This document shows, piece by piece, positions 1 to 7,027 of a DNA stretch of 16,558 bases. Below the pieces are notes generated by a model, which was given only the letters and a program-made list of their open reading frames with translations, was not told the DNA's origin and searched no databases. Source of the DNA: Gammaproteobacteria bacterium (GTDB lineage Bacteria; Pseudomonadota; Gammaproteobacteria; Arenicellales; Poriferihabitantaceae); assembly GCA_020027415.1 (NCBI GenBank), contig JAHRAW010000091.1, forward strand, positions 1 to 16,558, read 5' to 3'. Position numbers and translations under genes: made by a program. Numbering within the stretch: the first letter of the stretch is position 1; each line of letters begins with the position of its first letter.

Positions 1-1
1 A

Positions 2-1939
2 GTCAATATCATCGGCGCCAACGCGATTCCGGCGAAAAAACTCATCCAGCAAATGTCGTTGCGCGATAAACGAGGGTGGCGGCTTCTTTCTAAGCGCAAC
101 CAGTATTCCAAGCAAAAATTAGAAGCGGATATTGAAGCAATCCGCAGTTACTATTTGGATCGCGGCTTCCACGATTTCAAAATCGTCGCCAGCAATGTGG
201 ATATCAGCCCCAACAAGCAGAATATTTTCATCAGCATCAGTCTGCAAGAAGGCGCGCAATATGTGTTCGGCGACAGCGCTTTTGAAGTCGCCGCCGAAAC
301 CGAAGTGGGCGATTTGGAAAGTTTGCTCACCATCCAGCCGGGCGAGATCTTCTCGCGCAAAACGGTCAACGCCAGCCGCGTCGCCATCATCAATCAGTAC
401 GCCGATTCGGGGTATGCTTTTGTTGAGGTGCGACCGGTTTATGAAACGGACCGCGACGCCGGAGTGGTAAACACCGTGTTTGCGATTGAACCGAAGCAGC
501 GGGTGTATGTGCGCAATGTTGAAATCACCGGCAATGTATACACCCGCGACCAAGTCATTCGCCGTGAGTTGCGGCAGTTTGAAGGCGCGTGGTATTCGTC
601 CGGCGCGGTTAGTCGTTCCAACAGTCGCCTGCGGCGGCTGGGGTATTTTGAGGATGTGACCATTGAAACGCCGGCGGTGCCCGGCACCACCGACCAAGTG
701 GATATGAAAGTCGTGGTCAAGGAACGCAACACCGGGGCGATTGCTTTTTCGCTGGGTTATTCCGATTCCGATGGCGCGTTGCTCAGCGCGTCTTTTTCCC
801 AGCGCAACTTATTCGGCACCGGGCGCGAACTGGATGTTGCCCTGAACACCTCCGATGTCGCCCGCACCGGCAGCGTGACTTATGTGAATCCGTATCATAC
901 CCCGCAAGGCGTGAGTCGCGGCATATCCTTTTCCCGGCGTCGCGTTAACACCGAAGAAGTGCAGACCGCGGAATATATAGTCAACACCACCGCCGCCGGG
1001 CTCAACTATAAAATCCCCATCGCCGAAACCAACTCGCTGAATTTAGGCTTCTCTTTGGAGCAAGCCAAACTGGATACGACCGCCAATACGCCGGTGGAAT
1101 TCAGGCAGGTCACGGCGCCCAAAGCCGATGGCGGGGTGGATAAATCGGACGGCGCCAATCTGTTGGTTAGTATGGGGTTGTCGCGCGATACGCGTGACGA
1201 TTTCTTCTTCCCCACCAGCGGCGCCAGCGGTTCGGCGTCGGTGGAGATTAGCGCGCCGGGCAGCGAGTTTGAATACTACAAAGTAAATTTGCAAGGCGCC
1301 TATTACGCGCCGCTGGCGGCTGGGCTGGCCGCCAAATTCGGCTTGGGCATCGGCTACGGCGACGGCTACGGCGATTCCAGCGACATCGGCTTGCCGTTCT
1401 TCCGTCGATATTTCGCCGGCGGATCCAATTCCGTGCGCGGCTATGAAGGCAGGTCGTTAGGTCCGCTCAGTCAAGGCTATGCGGGCGCGGGTTGCACGCC
1501 GAACATTGTCCGGGCTGCGGCAAATTTACCTGCTACGCCGGCGATGGCTGTGCAGACGGCGTTGACGGGTTGCGGTCAAGTCGGCCAGGATACAATCGGC
1601 GGTGATAGCCGCTTGTTGGTGAATCTGGAATTATTATTTCCGCCGTTTGGCGGCGAGGGCGGCAAGGACAAGCGGCTGAGTTTGTTCATGGACGGCGGCA
1701 TGGTGTATGGCGACGGCTACACCTTTGACGCCACCCAAACACGAGCCATAACCGAAATAAGGAATCGCGAAACCTTTGACGAATCATTTGGCGGCGGCTT
1801 GCGTTATTCGGTTGGTTTTGTGTTCAACTGGTTCTCCCCAATCGGTCCATTTTCCATGAGTTATGCCGAGCCGCTGAATGAAGAAGACCATGATGAAACC
1901 GAGAAATTCCAAATCAGCGTTGGCTCGGTGTTTCGCTAA
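2..1939 (+). CDS. bamA: Outer membrane protein assembly factor BamA, 5'-truncated
   Basis: BamA is the beta-barrel core of the BAM complex, which folds and inserts outer membrane proteins. The frame is open from base 2, so the true start lies left of the window. The 645 visible residues begin at the position of E. coli POTRA3, so the signal peptide, POTRA1 and POTRA2 are missing. POTRA3 covers about residues 1-84, with RSYYLDRGF as in E. coli. POTRA4 and POTRA5 follow, the latter with REL-RQ-EGAW and RRLGYFE. The barrel starts after VKERNTG. The loop-6 motif VRGY (about residues 478-481) is present, and a downstream extracellular loop holds two cysteines, like the E. coli loop-6 pair. The C-terminus is VFR, with an extra Arg after the usual terminal aromatic. 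It heads the operon. The assignment is secure. Confidence 0.97.
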   Translation, partial: VNIIGANAIPAKKLIQQMSLRDKRGWRLLSKRNQYSKQKLEADIEAIRSYYLDRGFHDFKIVASNVDISPNKQNIFISISLQEGAQYVFGDSAFEVAAETEVGDLESLLTIQPGEIFSRKTVNASRVAIINQYADSGYAFVEVRPVYETDRDAGVVNTVFAIEPKQRVYVRNVEITGNVYTRDQVIRRELRQFEGAWYSSGAVSRSNSRLRRLGYFEDVTIETPAVPGTTDQVDMKVVVKERNTGAIAFSLGYSDSDGALLSASFSQRNLFGTGRELDVALNTSDVARTGSVTYVNPYHTPQGVSRGISFSRRRVNTEEVQTAEYIVNTTAAGLNYKIPIAETNSLNLGFSLEQAKLDTTANTPVEFRQVTAPKADGGVDKSDGANLLVSMGLSRDTRDDFFFPTSGASGSASVEISAPGSEFEYYKVNLQGAYYAPLAAGLAAKFGLGIGYGDGYGDSSDIGLPFFRRYFAGGSNSVRGYEGRSLGPLSQGYAGAGCTPNIVRAAANLPATPAMAVQTALTGCGQVGQDTIGGDSRLLVNLELLFPPFGGEGGKDKRLSLFMDGGMVYGDGYTFDATQTRAITEIRNRETFDESFGGGLRYSVGFVFNWFSPIGPFSMSYAEPLNEEDHDETEKFQISVGSVFR

Positions 1940-1953
1940 TTGTTTCGCTAATT
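1930..1953. repeat. 12-bp tandem duplication across the bamA stop codon
   Basis: The sequence GTTTCGCTAATT occurs twice head to tail (1930-1941 and 1942-1953). The first copy contains the bamA stop TAA at 1937-1939. Because 12 is a multiple of three, the second copy places another in-frame TAA at 1949-1951. It looks like a recent slippage duplication. Confidence 0.9.
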
Positions 1954-1995
1954 CAACTGCGCTTGCAACCCATCCACTTCACTATATCTAACGCC

Positions 1996-2532
1996 ATGTC
2001 CATACAATTCTCATTCTCAAAAATCTTTTTTGCGCCGACCGCGGCGGCCTTGATATTACTTTTGGCAAGCGGCTTGGCGTATCCGTTGCATGCCGCCGGC
2101 TTGGGCTATGTGGATGCGTTGCGCTTGATTGAGCAAGCGCCGCAAGGGACAGAGGGAATTAAAAAGGTAGAAAAAGAATTCGCCAAACGCAAGAAGGCGT
2201 TGCAGGGCGAGTTCAAGTCGTTTCAGGCGCAGGAGGAGAAACTGAAGAAAAACGGCGTGGCGATGACGCCCGAGCAGGTTGAAAGCAAAGCCCGCGAACT
2301 GCGCGAACGAGAACGCAAATTAAGGCGCGATGAGCGCGAATTCAATGAAGACTTCCGGCTGCGGCGCAATGAAGAATTGGGCAAGTTGGAGAAAATCATC
2401 ACCGAAGCGGTCATTGCGGTCGCCAAGCGAGAAAAATTGGATATGGTGTTGCAGCAAGTGGTGTATGCCAGCCCGCAAGTTGATTTAACCAAGCAAGTGT
2501 TGGCGGAACTAAAGCAGCGGCACGCAAAATAA
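1996..2532 (+). CDS. skp: Periplasmic chaperone Skp/OmpH
   Basis: Skp holds unfolded outer membrane proteins in the periplasm on their way to BamA, which is encoded just upstream. The 178-residue product starts with a signal peptide: Lys9, a hydrophobic stretch of about residues 10-28, and a likely signal peptidase I site after Ala33 or Ala34 in PLHAAG. The mature start, LGYVDALRLIEQAPQG, is typical of the OmpH family. It is followed by a long charged coiled coil (about residues 55-140) rich in Lys, Glu and Arg, and a C-terminal strand region with VVYASPQVDLT. I chose the ATG at 1996 because it directly precedes the signal peptide. A TTG at 1963 would add 11 residues and is less likely. No strong Shine-Dalgarno is visible. 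Family identity is firm; the start is probable. Confidence 0.93.
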   Translation: MSIQFSFSKIFFAPTAAALILLLASGLAYPLHAAGLGYVDALRLIEQAPQGTEGIKKVEKEFAKRKKALQGEFKSFQAQEEKLKKNGVAMTPEQVESKARELRERERKLRRDEREFNEDFRLRRNEELGKLEKIITEAVIAVAKREKLDMVLQQVVYASPQVDLTKQVLAELKQRHAK

Positions 2533-2615
2533 CCCAACCATGGCGAACTCGCATTTGTGTTGGTATGGGTATCGGCAAGCGATGGGTTGTGCGGCTGCCG
2601 GCGGTGGTTGCGCCT

Positions 2616-2677
2616 GCCGTGATGGCAACCGCAACCGCAACCGCAACCGGTTACGCCGCCAGTCGCCGTGATGGCAA
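2616..2677. repeat. Duplicated lpxD start context (13-bp direct repeat)
   Basis: GCCGTGATGGCAA occurs at 2616-2628 and at 2665-2677. The second copy contains the lpxD start ATG (2671). The first offers an ATG at 2622, 49 bases upstream and out of frame with lpxD. That ATG opens a 37-codon frame through the hexamer tract, ending with TGA at 2733-2735 inside lpxD. Whether it is translated is unknown. Confidence 0.8.
2625..2648. repeat. Hexanucleotide repeat (GCAACC)4 upstream of lpxD
   Basis: Four perfect copies of GCAACC lie in the 138-base gap between skp and lpxD. The GGTTGCG at 2606-2612 is complementary to the CGCAACC at 2630-2636, 2636-2642 and 2642-2648. The leader RNA could therefore fold into several alternative hairpins just upstream of the lpxD start. 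Confidence 0.9.
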
Positions 2678-3717
2678 ACCTGCGCTTGATTGCCAAAGTG
2701 ACCGACGGGCAAGTGCACGGCGATGGCGCGTTTGAAGTAAGCACTCTCAGCAGTTTGGAAACCGCCGCCGGCAATTCGCTGGCGTTTTATGTCGGCGGCG
2801 CGCCCGCCACCCAACTACAAAACACCGCCGCCGGCGCGGTGTTGTTGCAACGCCAACATGCCGAGTTGTTTGACCGGCACAAAATCATCGTGCACAACCC
2901 GTATCTGGCGTATGCGCGCGCCAGCGTGTTGTTCGCACGGTCGGCAAACCACGCGCCCGACAAAATCCATCCACGCGCGCTGATCGCAGCTTCCGCCTCC
3001 ATCCATGCGGATGCGGTCATCGGCGCATACAGCGTCATCGGCGCGCATTGCACGATTGCGCAAGGCGTCGTCATCGGCAGCCATGCCTCGGTCGGCGATG
3101 GCTGCGTGTTGGGGCGAGACACCGCGCTTGCCCCCGGCGTACGCATCCACGCGCGTAGCCGAATCGGCGCGCGTTGCAATCTGGCGGAAGGAGCAGTGGT
3201 TGGTTGCAACGGGTTCGGCTATGCTGAAAACCACGGCGAATGGGTGCGCATTGAGCAACTCGGCGGAGTGATTATTGGCGACGATGTGGATATCGGCGCC
3301 AATACCACCATTGCGCGCGGCGCGCTGGATAACACCGTGCTTGGCGACGGCGTCAAACTGGATAACCACATCCAAATCGCGCATAACGTGCAAGTAGGCG
3401 ACCATACCATCATGGCCGGCTGCGTGGCGATTGCCGGTAGCGCGGTCATCGGCAAACGTTGCCGCCTGGGCGGACGCGCGGCGATACTCGGACACTTGGA
3501 AATCGCCGATGATGTGCATGTCAACGCCAACAGTTTTATCGCCAAATCCATCCCGCAAGCGGGGGTTTATTCCTCCATGATTCCGGCGCGGCCAGCCGCC
3601 CAGTGGCGGAAAACGGTGGCAAACCTGCATCGTCTGGAGCGGTTGGCGAAGCAGATACAAACCTTCGCAAACCAGCATCGTTACGACCGCGGCGCCGCAC
3701 TCGGAGACCGAAAATGA
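2671..3717 (+). CDS. lpxD: UDP-3-O-(3-hydroxyacyl)glucosamine N-acyltransferase LpxD
   Basis: LpxD adds the second 3-hydroxyacyl chain, from acyl-ACP, to the 2-amino group of UDP-3-O-acyl-glucosamine in the cytoplasm; this is the third step of lipid A synthesis. The 348-residue product has the uridine-binding N-terminal domain (about residues 1-95, with LAFYVGG and the VHNPYLAYA segment). A left-handed beta-helix of hexapeptide repeats follows (about 100-310), then a C-terminal helix containing WRKTVANLHRLERLAKQI. The catalytic histidine is His238 in HIQIAHNV, matching E. coli His239. NGFGYA and GVYSSMIPARP are also typical. The start is the ATG at 2671; a GTG directly before it (2668) is possible. 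The stop overlaps the fabZ start by 4 nt, so the two are probably translationally coupled. Confidence 0.97.
   Translation: MANLRLIAKVTDGQVHGDGAFEVSTLSSLETAAGNSLAFYVGGAPATQLQNTAAGAVLLQRQHAELFDRHKIIVHNPYLAYARASVLFARSANHAPDKIHPRALIAASASIHADAVIGAYSVIGAHCTIAQGVVIGSHASVGDGCVLGRDTALAPGVRIHARSRIGARCNLAEGAVVGCNGFGYAENHGEWVRIEQLGGVIIGDDVDIGANTTIARGALDNTVLGDGVKLDNHIQIAHNVQVGDHTIMAGCVAIAGSAVIGKRCRLGGRAAILGHLEIADDVHVNANSFIAKSIPQAGVYSSMIPARPAAQWRKTVANLHRLERLAKQIQTFANQHRYDRGAALGDRK
3703..3706 (+). promoter_or_regulatory. Shine-Dalgarno for fabZ
   Basis: GGAG lies 7 nt before the ATG at 3714, inside the last codons of lpxD. It supports the short fabZ start over an upstream in-frame start at 3603 inside lpxD. 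Confidence 0.6.
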
Positions 3718-4166
3718 CGCAAACAAACCGCTTGGATATTCATCAGTTGCGCGACATTCTGCCGCACCGCTACCCGTTTCTGCTAATTGACCGCGTGTTG
3801 GAATACGAAACGCATGTCAAGTTGAAAGCGATTAAGAATGTTTCGGTGAATGAGCCTTTCTTTCAAGGGCATTTTCCGGCGCGCCCGGTGTTTCCCGGGG
3901 TGTTAATTCTGGAAGCCATCGCCCAGGCCTCGGCCATCTTAGCCAGTCGCGGGTTGGACGAACCGCCCGGTGAAAACATCATCTTTTTATTCGCCGGCAT
4001 AGACAAAGCGCGTTTCAAACGCCCGGTGGAACCAGGCGACCAGATGCTAATTGAAGTTTCGCAAACGCACTATAAAAGTCGCATGTGGAAATACTCCGGC
4101 GCCGCCTCGGTGGACGGCAAGTTGGCAGCCAGCGCGGATATCTTATTCACCTACCGCGAAATTTAA
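3714..4166 (+). CDS. fabZ: 3-hydroxyacyl-[acyl-carrier-protein] dehydratase FabZ
   Basis: FabZ dehydrates 3-hydroxyacyl-ACP to trans-2-enoyl-ACP in fatty acid elongation, and so competes with LpxA and LpxD for 3-hydroxyacyl-ACP. The 150-residue hotdog-fold product has the usual family length. The LPHRYPFLLIDRV motif sits at residues 16-28. The catalytic His53 lies in FFQGHFP, and Glu67 in LILEAIAQA. The ATG at 3714 overlaps the lpxD TGA (3715-3717) as ATGA and has a good upstream GGAG. Placing it between lpxD and lpxA is the standard arrangement, and the three are probably co-transcribed. Confidence 0.97.
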   Translation: MTQTNRLDIHQLRDILPHRYPFLLIDRVLEYETHVKLKAIKNVSVNEPFFQGHFPARPVFPGVLILEAIAQASAILASRGLDEPPGENIIFLFAGIDKARFKRPVEPGDQMLIEVSQTHYKSRMWKYSGAASVDGKLAASADILFTYREI

Positions 4167-4343
4167 CCGCCGACTTAAATGCGGCGCCCGCGCGGCATCC
4201 CCATGACGGAATATGCAGTCGCAGAAAATGCAGTAAGCAAGCATGCAAAATAGCATCCTTCAATCACCTGAACAAAATGGCAACAATGGCAAGTCGGATT
4301 AAGTTGAGTCGGCTGGAGTTCCCGCTTGTCAGGCGTTGATTCA
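4167..4343. other. Gap between fabZ and lpxA with a short tandem repeat
   Basis: This 177-base stretch holds no convincing gene, promoter or terminator. It contains a 9-bp tandem pair, AATGGCAAC at 4276-4284 and AATGGCAAG at 4285-4293. A degenerate 15-bp pair follows, both halves starting AGTCGG (4292-4306 and 4307-4321). In E. coli fabZ and lpxA are almost adjacent, so the gap is unusually long for this operon. Confidence 0.6.
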
Positions 4344-5162
4344 ATGAACCATCCACCCACAGATACGCATCCCGCCATCCACCCCAGCGCCATCGTGGAT
4401 GCGCGGGCCGAACTCGGCGACGGGGTCGCGGTCGGCGCTTTTTCCATCATTGAAAAGGATGTGGTCATCGGCGCGCACGCGTGGATCGGTCCGCATGTGG
4501 TGATTCGCAGCCACACCGAGATTGGTGCGCACAGCCGAATTTTCCAGTTTTGTTCCATCGGCGAAGCGCCCCAGCACCAGGACTACGCGGGCGAGCCGAC
4601 CAAGTTGCAAATCGGCGCGCGCAACACCATTCGCGAATACTGCACGCTCAATCGCGGCACCGCGGATGGTCTTGGCGTCACCCGTCTCGGCGACGATAAC
4701 TTCATTATGGCCTACGCGCATATCGCCCACGATTGCACGCTCGGCAATCACATTTTCTTCGCCAACGGCGCCAGCCTGGCCGGGCATGTGGAAGTCGGCG
4801 ATTACGCCATCCTCGGCGGGTTTTCTTTGGTGCATCAGTTTTGCAATATCGGCGCGCATTGCATTACCGGAATTGGCTCGGCTTGTTTGCAAGATGTGCC
4901 GCCGTACATTATCGCCGCCGGACATTTGGCGACGCCGTTTGGCATCAATATCAAGGGCTTGCGGCGGCGAAATTTCAGCGACCATAGCATTGCGTTGCTG
5001 AAAAAAGCGTATCGGTTGCTATATCGTAGCAACCTGGACCTCCAAACTGCGCTCACTGCCATTCAGCGATTGGACGACGCCAGTTCGGAATTGGCCGTGC
5101 TAGGTGATTTTCTGCGCCGTTCCCAGCGCGGCATTATTCGCGCCAAGTCGCTGAGTTGCTAA
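4344..5162 (+). CDS. lpxA: Acyl-ACP--UDP-N-acetylglucosamine O-acyltransferase LpxA
   Basis: LpxA transfers a 3-hydroxyacyl chain from ACP to the 3-OH of UDP-GlcNAc, the first step of lipid A synthesis in the cytoplasm. The 272-residue product (E. coli: 262) has a hexapeptide-repeat beta-helix (about residues 8-195) and a C-terminal helical domain with ATPFGINIKGLRRR and the terminal RSQRGIIR. The catalytic base is His129 in AHIAHDCTLGN, matching E. coli His125; His126 matches His122 and His164 matches His160. At the acyl-length 'ruler' site (E. coli Gly173) this protein has Ile177, which predicts a chain shorter than C14. I chose the ATG at 4344; a TTG at 4326 would add six residues. No clear Shine-Dalgarno is seen. 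Confidence 0.97.
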   Translation: MNHPPTDTHPAIHPSAIVDARAELGDGVAVGAFSIIEKDVVIGAHAWIGPHVVIRSHTEIGAHSRIFQFCSIGEAPQHQDYAGEPTKLQIGARNTIREYCTLNRGTADGLGVTRLGDDNFIMAYAHIAHDCTLGNHIFFANGASLAGHVEVGDYAILGGFSLVHQFCNIGAHCITGIGSACLQDVPPYIIAAGHLATPFGINIKGLRRRNFSDHSIALLKKAYRLLYRSNLDLQTALTAIQRLDDASSELAVLGDFLRRSQRGIIRAKSLSC

Positions 5163-5203
5163 TCCGCTAAGTTGTTAAACTGCTGAGCCGCCGAGTCGCT
5201 GAA
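5149..5203. repeat. Degenerate 16-bp tandem repeat at the lpxA end
   Basis: CGCTGAGTTGCTAATC (5149-5164) is followed by CGCTAAGTTGTTAAAC (5165-5180), with 13 of 16 positions equal. A weaker third copy starts TGCTGAG (5181-5196), and a partial fourth starts CGCTGAA (5197-5203). The array covers the lpxA stop codon and almost the whole gap to lpxB. Confidence 0.7.
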
Positions 5204-5208
5204 CCCAC

Positions 5209-6390
5209 ATGCACAAGCGGCGTAGCATATGGGTTGCGATGGTCGCCGGCGAAACCTCCGGCGACCGCCTCGGGGCGGGGCTGATTGAAGCCATCAAAGC
5301 AACGGCTCCGGACAGTCGCTTTGTCGGGGTGGGCGGTCCGCAGATGGCGGCAGCCGGGTGCGAACTGCTGTTTGATATGGAGCGCATCAGCGTCATCGGC
5401 TTGGACGGCTTGTTCGCCAAACTGCCGGGCATCCTCAATATCAAGCGCGCGTTGTTCAAGCGTTTCACCGCCGCGCGCCCGGATATTTTTGTCGGCATTG
5501 ATGCGCCCGATTTCAACATCGCGTTGGCGCGCAAACTGAGGCGCCGTAACATCACTTGTGTGCAATATGTCAGCCCCACCGTGTGGGCGTGGCGCGGCTA
5601 TCGCATCCACAAAATCCGCCGTTCGGTTGACCACATGCTGACCTTGTTTCCGTTTGAAGCGAATTACTATCGCAGGCATCAAGTGCCGGTGACCTGCGTC
5701 GGGCATCCGCTGGCGGATGAAATTTCCACGCCGCGCCGCGCGCCCGCCCGCCGACGGTTGCAACTCGGCGACGGGCTGCTCATCGCGTTGTTGCCGGGCA
5801 GTCGGCGCAGTGAAATCAAGCGCTTGGGGCGCATTTTCATAGACGCCGCGCGGCGCATTCTGGCGCACCATCCGCAGGCGCGCTTTGTGTTGCCGTTTGC
5901 CAGTCGCGCGACCGCGGATGAATTTCACAAACTTAATGACGACCTCAGCGCGCTGCCGCTGCATACCATAGCGGGCAACGCCCGCTTGGCGTTGGAGGCA
6001 TGCGATGTGGCGGTGTTGGCGTCCGGCACCGCGGCGCTGGAAGCCGCGCTGCTGCAACGCCCGCATATCGTGGTGTATAAATTAGCGGCGCTGAGTTATT
6101 GGTTAATGCGGCGGCTGCGGCATGTGGAACATTATTCCATGCCAAACCAATTGTTGCCGGCGCCGCTGGTGCCCGAACTCATTCAGCGGCGCGCCACGGC
6201 CGAACATATCGCGCGGGAAGTGGCTCAGTTATTGCAAGATGCGCCGCATCGCGCCCATCTTGTGCGGCAGTTTGCAGACCTGCACAAGCAACTGAAACGG
6301 GATGCCAATCGCCGCGCCGGCGACGCGGTGTTGAAGTTGGCGGGCAGGGAGAGCGGGAGCGGACGCGGCGTTTCGGGGGCGGGCGTTTGA
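5209..6390 (+). CDS. lpxB: Lipid-A-disaccharide synthase LpxB
   Basis: LpxB is a GT19 glycosyltransferase. It joins UDP-2,3-diacylglucosamine and lipid X into the tetraacyl disaccharide at the inner face of the cytoplasmic membrane. The 393-residue product (E. coli: 382) shows AGETSGD at residues 13-19 and GIDAPDFN at 96-103, with Asp98 at the E. coli Asp98 position. Further family motifs are YVSPTVWAWR (120-129), GHPLAD (165-170), LLPGSRRSEIKR (194-205), SGTAALEAA (272-280) and MPNQLLPAPLVPELIQ (311-326). The last 15 or so residues are low-complexity Gly/Ser/Arg. The ATG at 5209 directly precedes the Rossmann start. The stop overlaps the rnhB start, so the two are probably coupled. Confidence 0.97.
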   Translation: MHKRRSIWVAMVAGETSGDRLGAGLIEAIKATAPDSRFVGVGGPQMAAAGCELLFDMERISVIGLDGLFAKLPGILNIKRALFKRFTAARPDIFVGIDAPDFNIALARKLRRRNITCVQYVSPTVWAWRGYRIHKIRRSVDHMLTLFPFEANYYRRHQVPVTCVGHPLADEISTPRRAPARRRLQLGDGLLIALLPGSRRSEIKRLGRIFIDAARRILAHHPQARFVLPFASRATADEFHKLNDDLSALPLHTIAGNARLALEACDVAVLASGTAALEAALLQRPHIVVYKLAALSYWLMRRLRHVEHYSMPNQLLPAPLVPELIQRRATAEHIAREVAQLLQDAPHRAHLVRQFADLHKQLKRDANRRAGDAVLKLAGRESGSGRGVSGAGV

Positions 6391-6968
6391 GTGCGCGGCG
6401 GTTGGTCGCCGGGGTGGATGAAGCGGGTCGCGGCTCGCTGGCGGGTCCGGTCGTTGCCGCCGCCGCCGTACTTGACCCGGCGCATCGCATCGTCGGGCTG
6501 GACGATTCGAAAAAGTTGTCCGCGCCGCGCCGCGCCGCGCTGGAGATTGAAATCAAGGGCAAGGCTTTGCACTGGGCGGTGGCGAGCGCCAGCGTCGCCG
6601 AAATTGATGCGCTGAATATTCTGCAAGCGAGCTTGCTCGCGATGCGGCGCGCGATTGTCGGGCTTGCCAAGTTGCCGGCTACGGCGTTGGTGGATGGCAA
6701 TGCGCTGCCGAGGTTGCCATGCCCGGCCACGGCGGTGGTCGGCGGCGATGCGCTGCACGATGAAATCTCCGCGGCGTCCATCTTAGCCAAGCAAGAGCGA
6801 GACCGACAAATGGTGCGGCTGGCGGTGGCGTATCCGCAATACGGGTTTGAACGACACAAGGGATACCCCACGGCTGCGCATATCCAAGCGTTGCGCCGCC
6901 ACGGCATCTGCATTCACCATCGGCGTAGTTATGCGCCGGTGAAAAGGTTTGCTGCGCAAGCCGATTAA
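6387..6968 (+). CDS. rnhB: Ribonuclease HII
   Basis: RNase HII cuts the RNA strand of RNA-DNA hybrids and removes single misincorporated ribonucleotides. Counted from a TTG start at 6387, the product has 193 residues. It opens with LVAGVDEAGRGSLAGPVV, giving the metal ligands Asp11 and Glu12; Asp103 lies in LVDGN and Asp121 in VGGDALH. SAASILAK and the C-terminal HRRSYAPVK are also typical. The frame stays open far upstream inside lpxB, but no RNase HII sequence lies there. The TTG at 6387-6389 forms a TTGA overlap with the lpxB stop (6388-6390), and a G-rich run about 6 nt before it (6376-6380) could serve as ribosome binding site. The start is inferred. Confidence 0.94.
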   Translation: MSARRLVAGVDEAGRGSLAGPVVAAAAVLDPAHRIVGLDDSKKLSAPRRAALEIEIKGKALHWAVASASVAEIDALNILQASLLAMRRAIVGLAKLPATALVDGNALPRLPCPATAVVGGDALHDEISAASILAKQERDRQMVRLAVAYPQYGFERHKGYPTAAHIQALRRHGICIHHRRSYAPVKRFAAQAD

Positions 6969-6970
6969 GA

Positions 6971-6990
6971 TAAAAAAATTTCTTTTTTTA
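6971..6990. repeat. A/T inverted repeat between rnhB and dnaE
   Basis: TAAAAAAA and TTTTTTTA form a perfect 8-bp inverted repeat around TTTC, just after the rnhB stop. It lacks the GC stem of an intrinsic terminator. It may be an AT-rich, bendable element upstream of dnaE. No clear -35/-10 pair was found after it. Confidence 0.5.
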
Positions 6991-7027
6991 TTCCTTTGAA
7001 ACGACTGAGCGGAACTTTGCCGGCACC

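Noticed and set aside
2625..2648. (GCAACC)4 as a classic phase-variable frameshift tract
   Set aside because: The unit is six bases, so copy-number changes keep the frame, and the tract lies outside lpxD itself.
3603..3713. Longer fabZ reading frame starting inside lpxD
   Set aside because: The extra 37 residues lie wholly within lpxD and match no FabZ sequence. The ATG at 3714 has a Shine-Dalgarno and an ATGA overlap.
2815..3726. Long open frames on the minus strand across lpxD, lpxA and lpxB, for example 2815-3726 and 5167-6066
   Set aside because: These are antisense shadows of GC-rich coding sequence with no recognisable domains.
6099..6386. Longer rnhB reading frame overlapping lpxB
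   Set aside because: The upstream 96 codons are an out-of-frame reading of lpxB. The conserved RNase HII start lies just after the TTG at 6387.
6971..6990. A/T inverted repeat as an intrinsic terminator after rnhB
   Set aside because: The stem has only A:T pairs and no GC-rich part, so it is too weak for a standard terminator.
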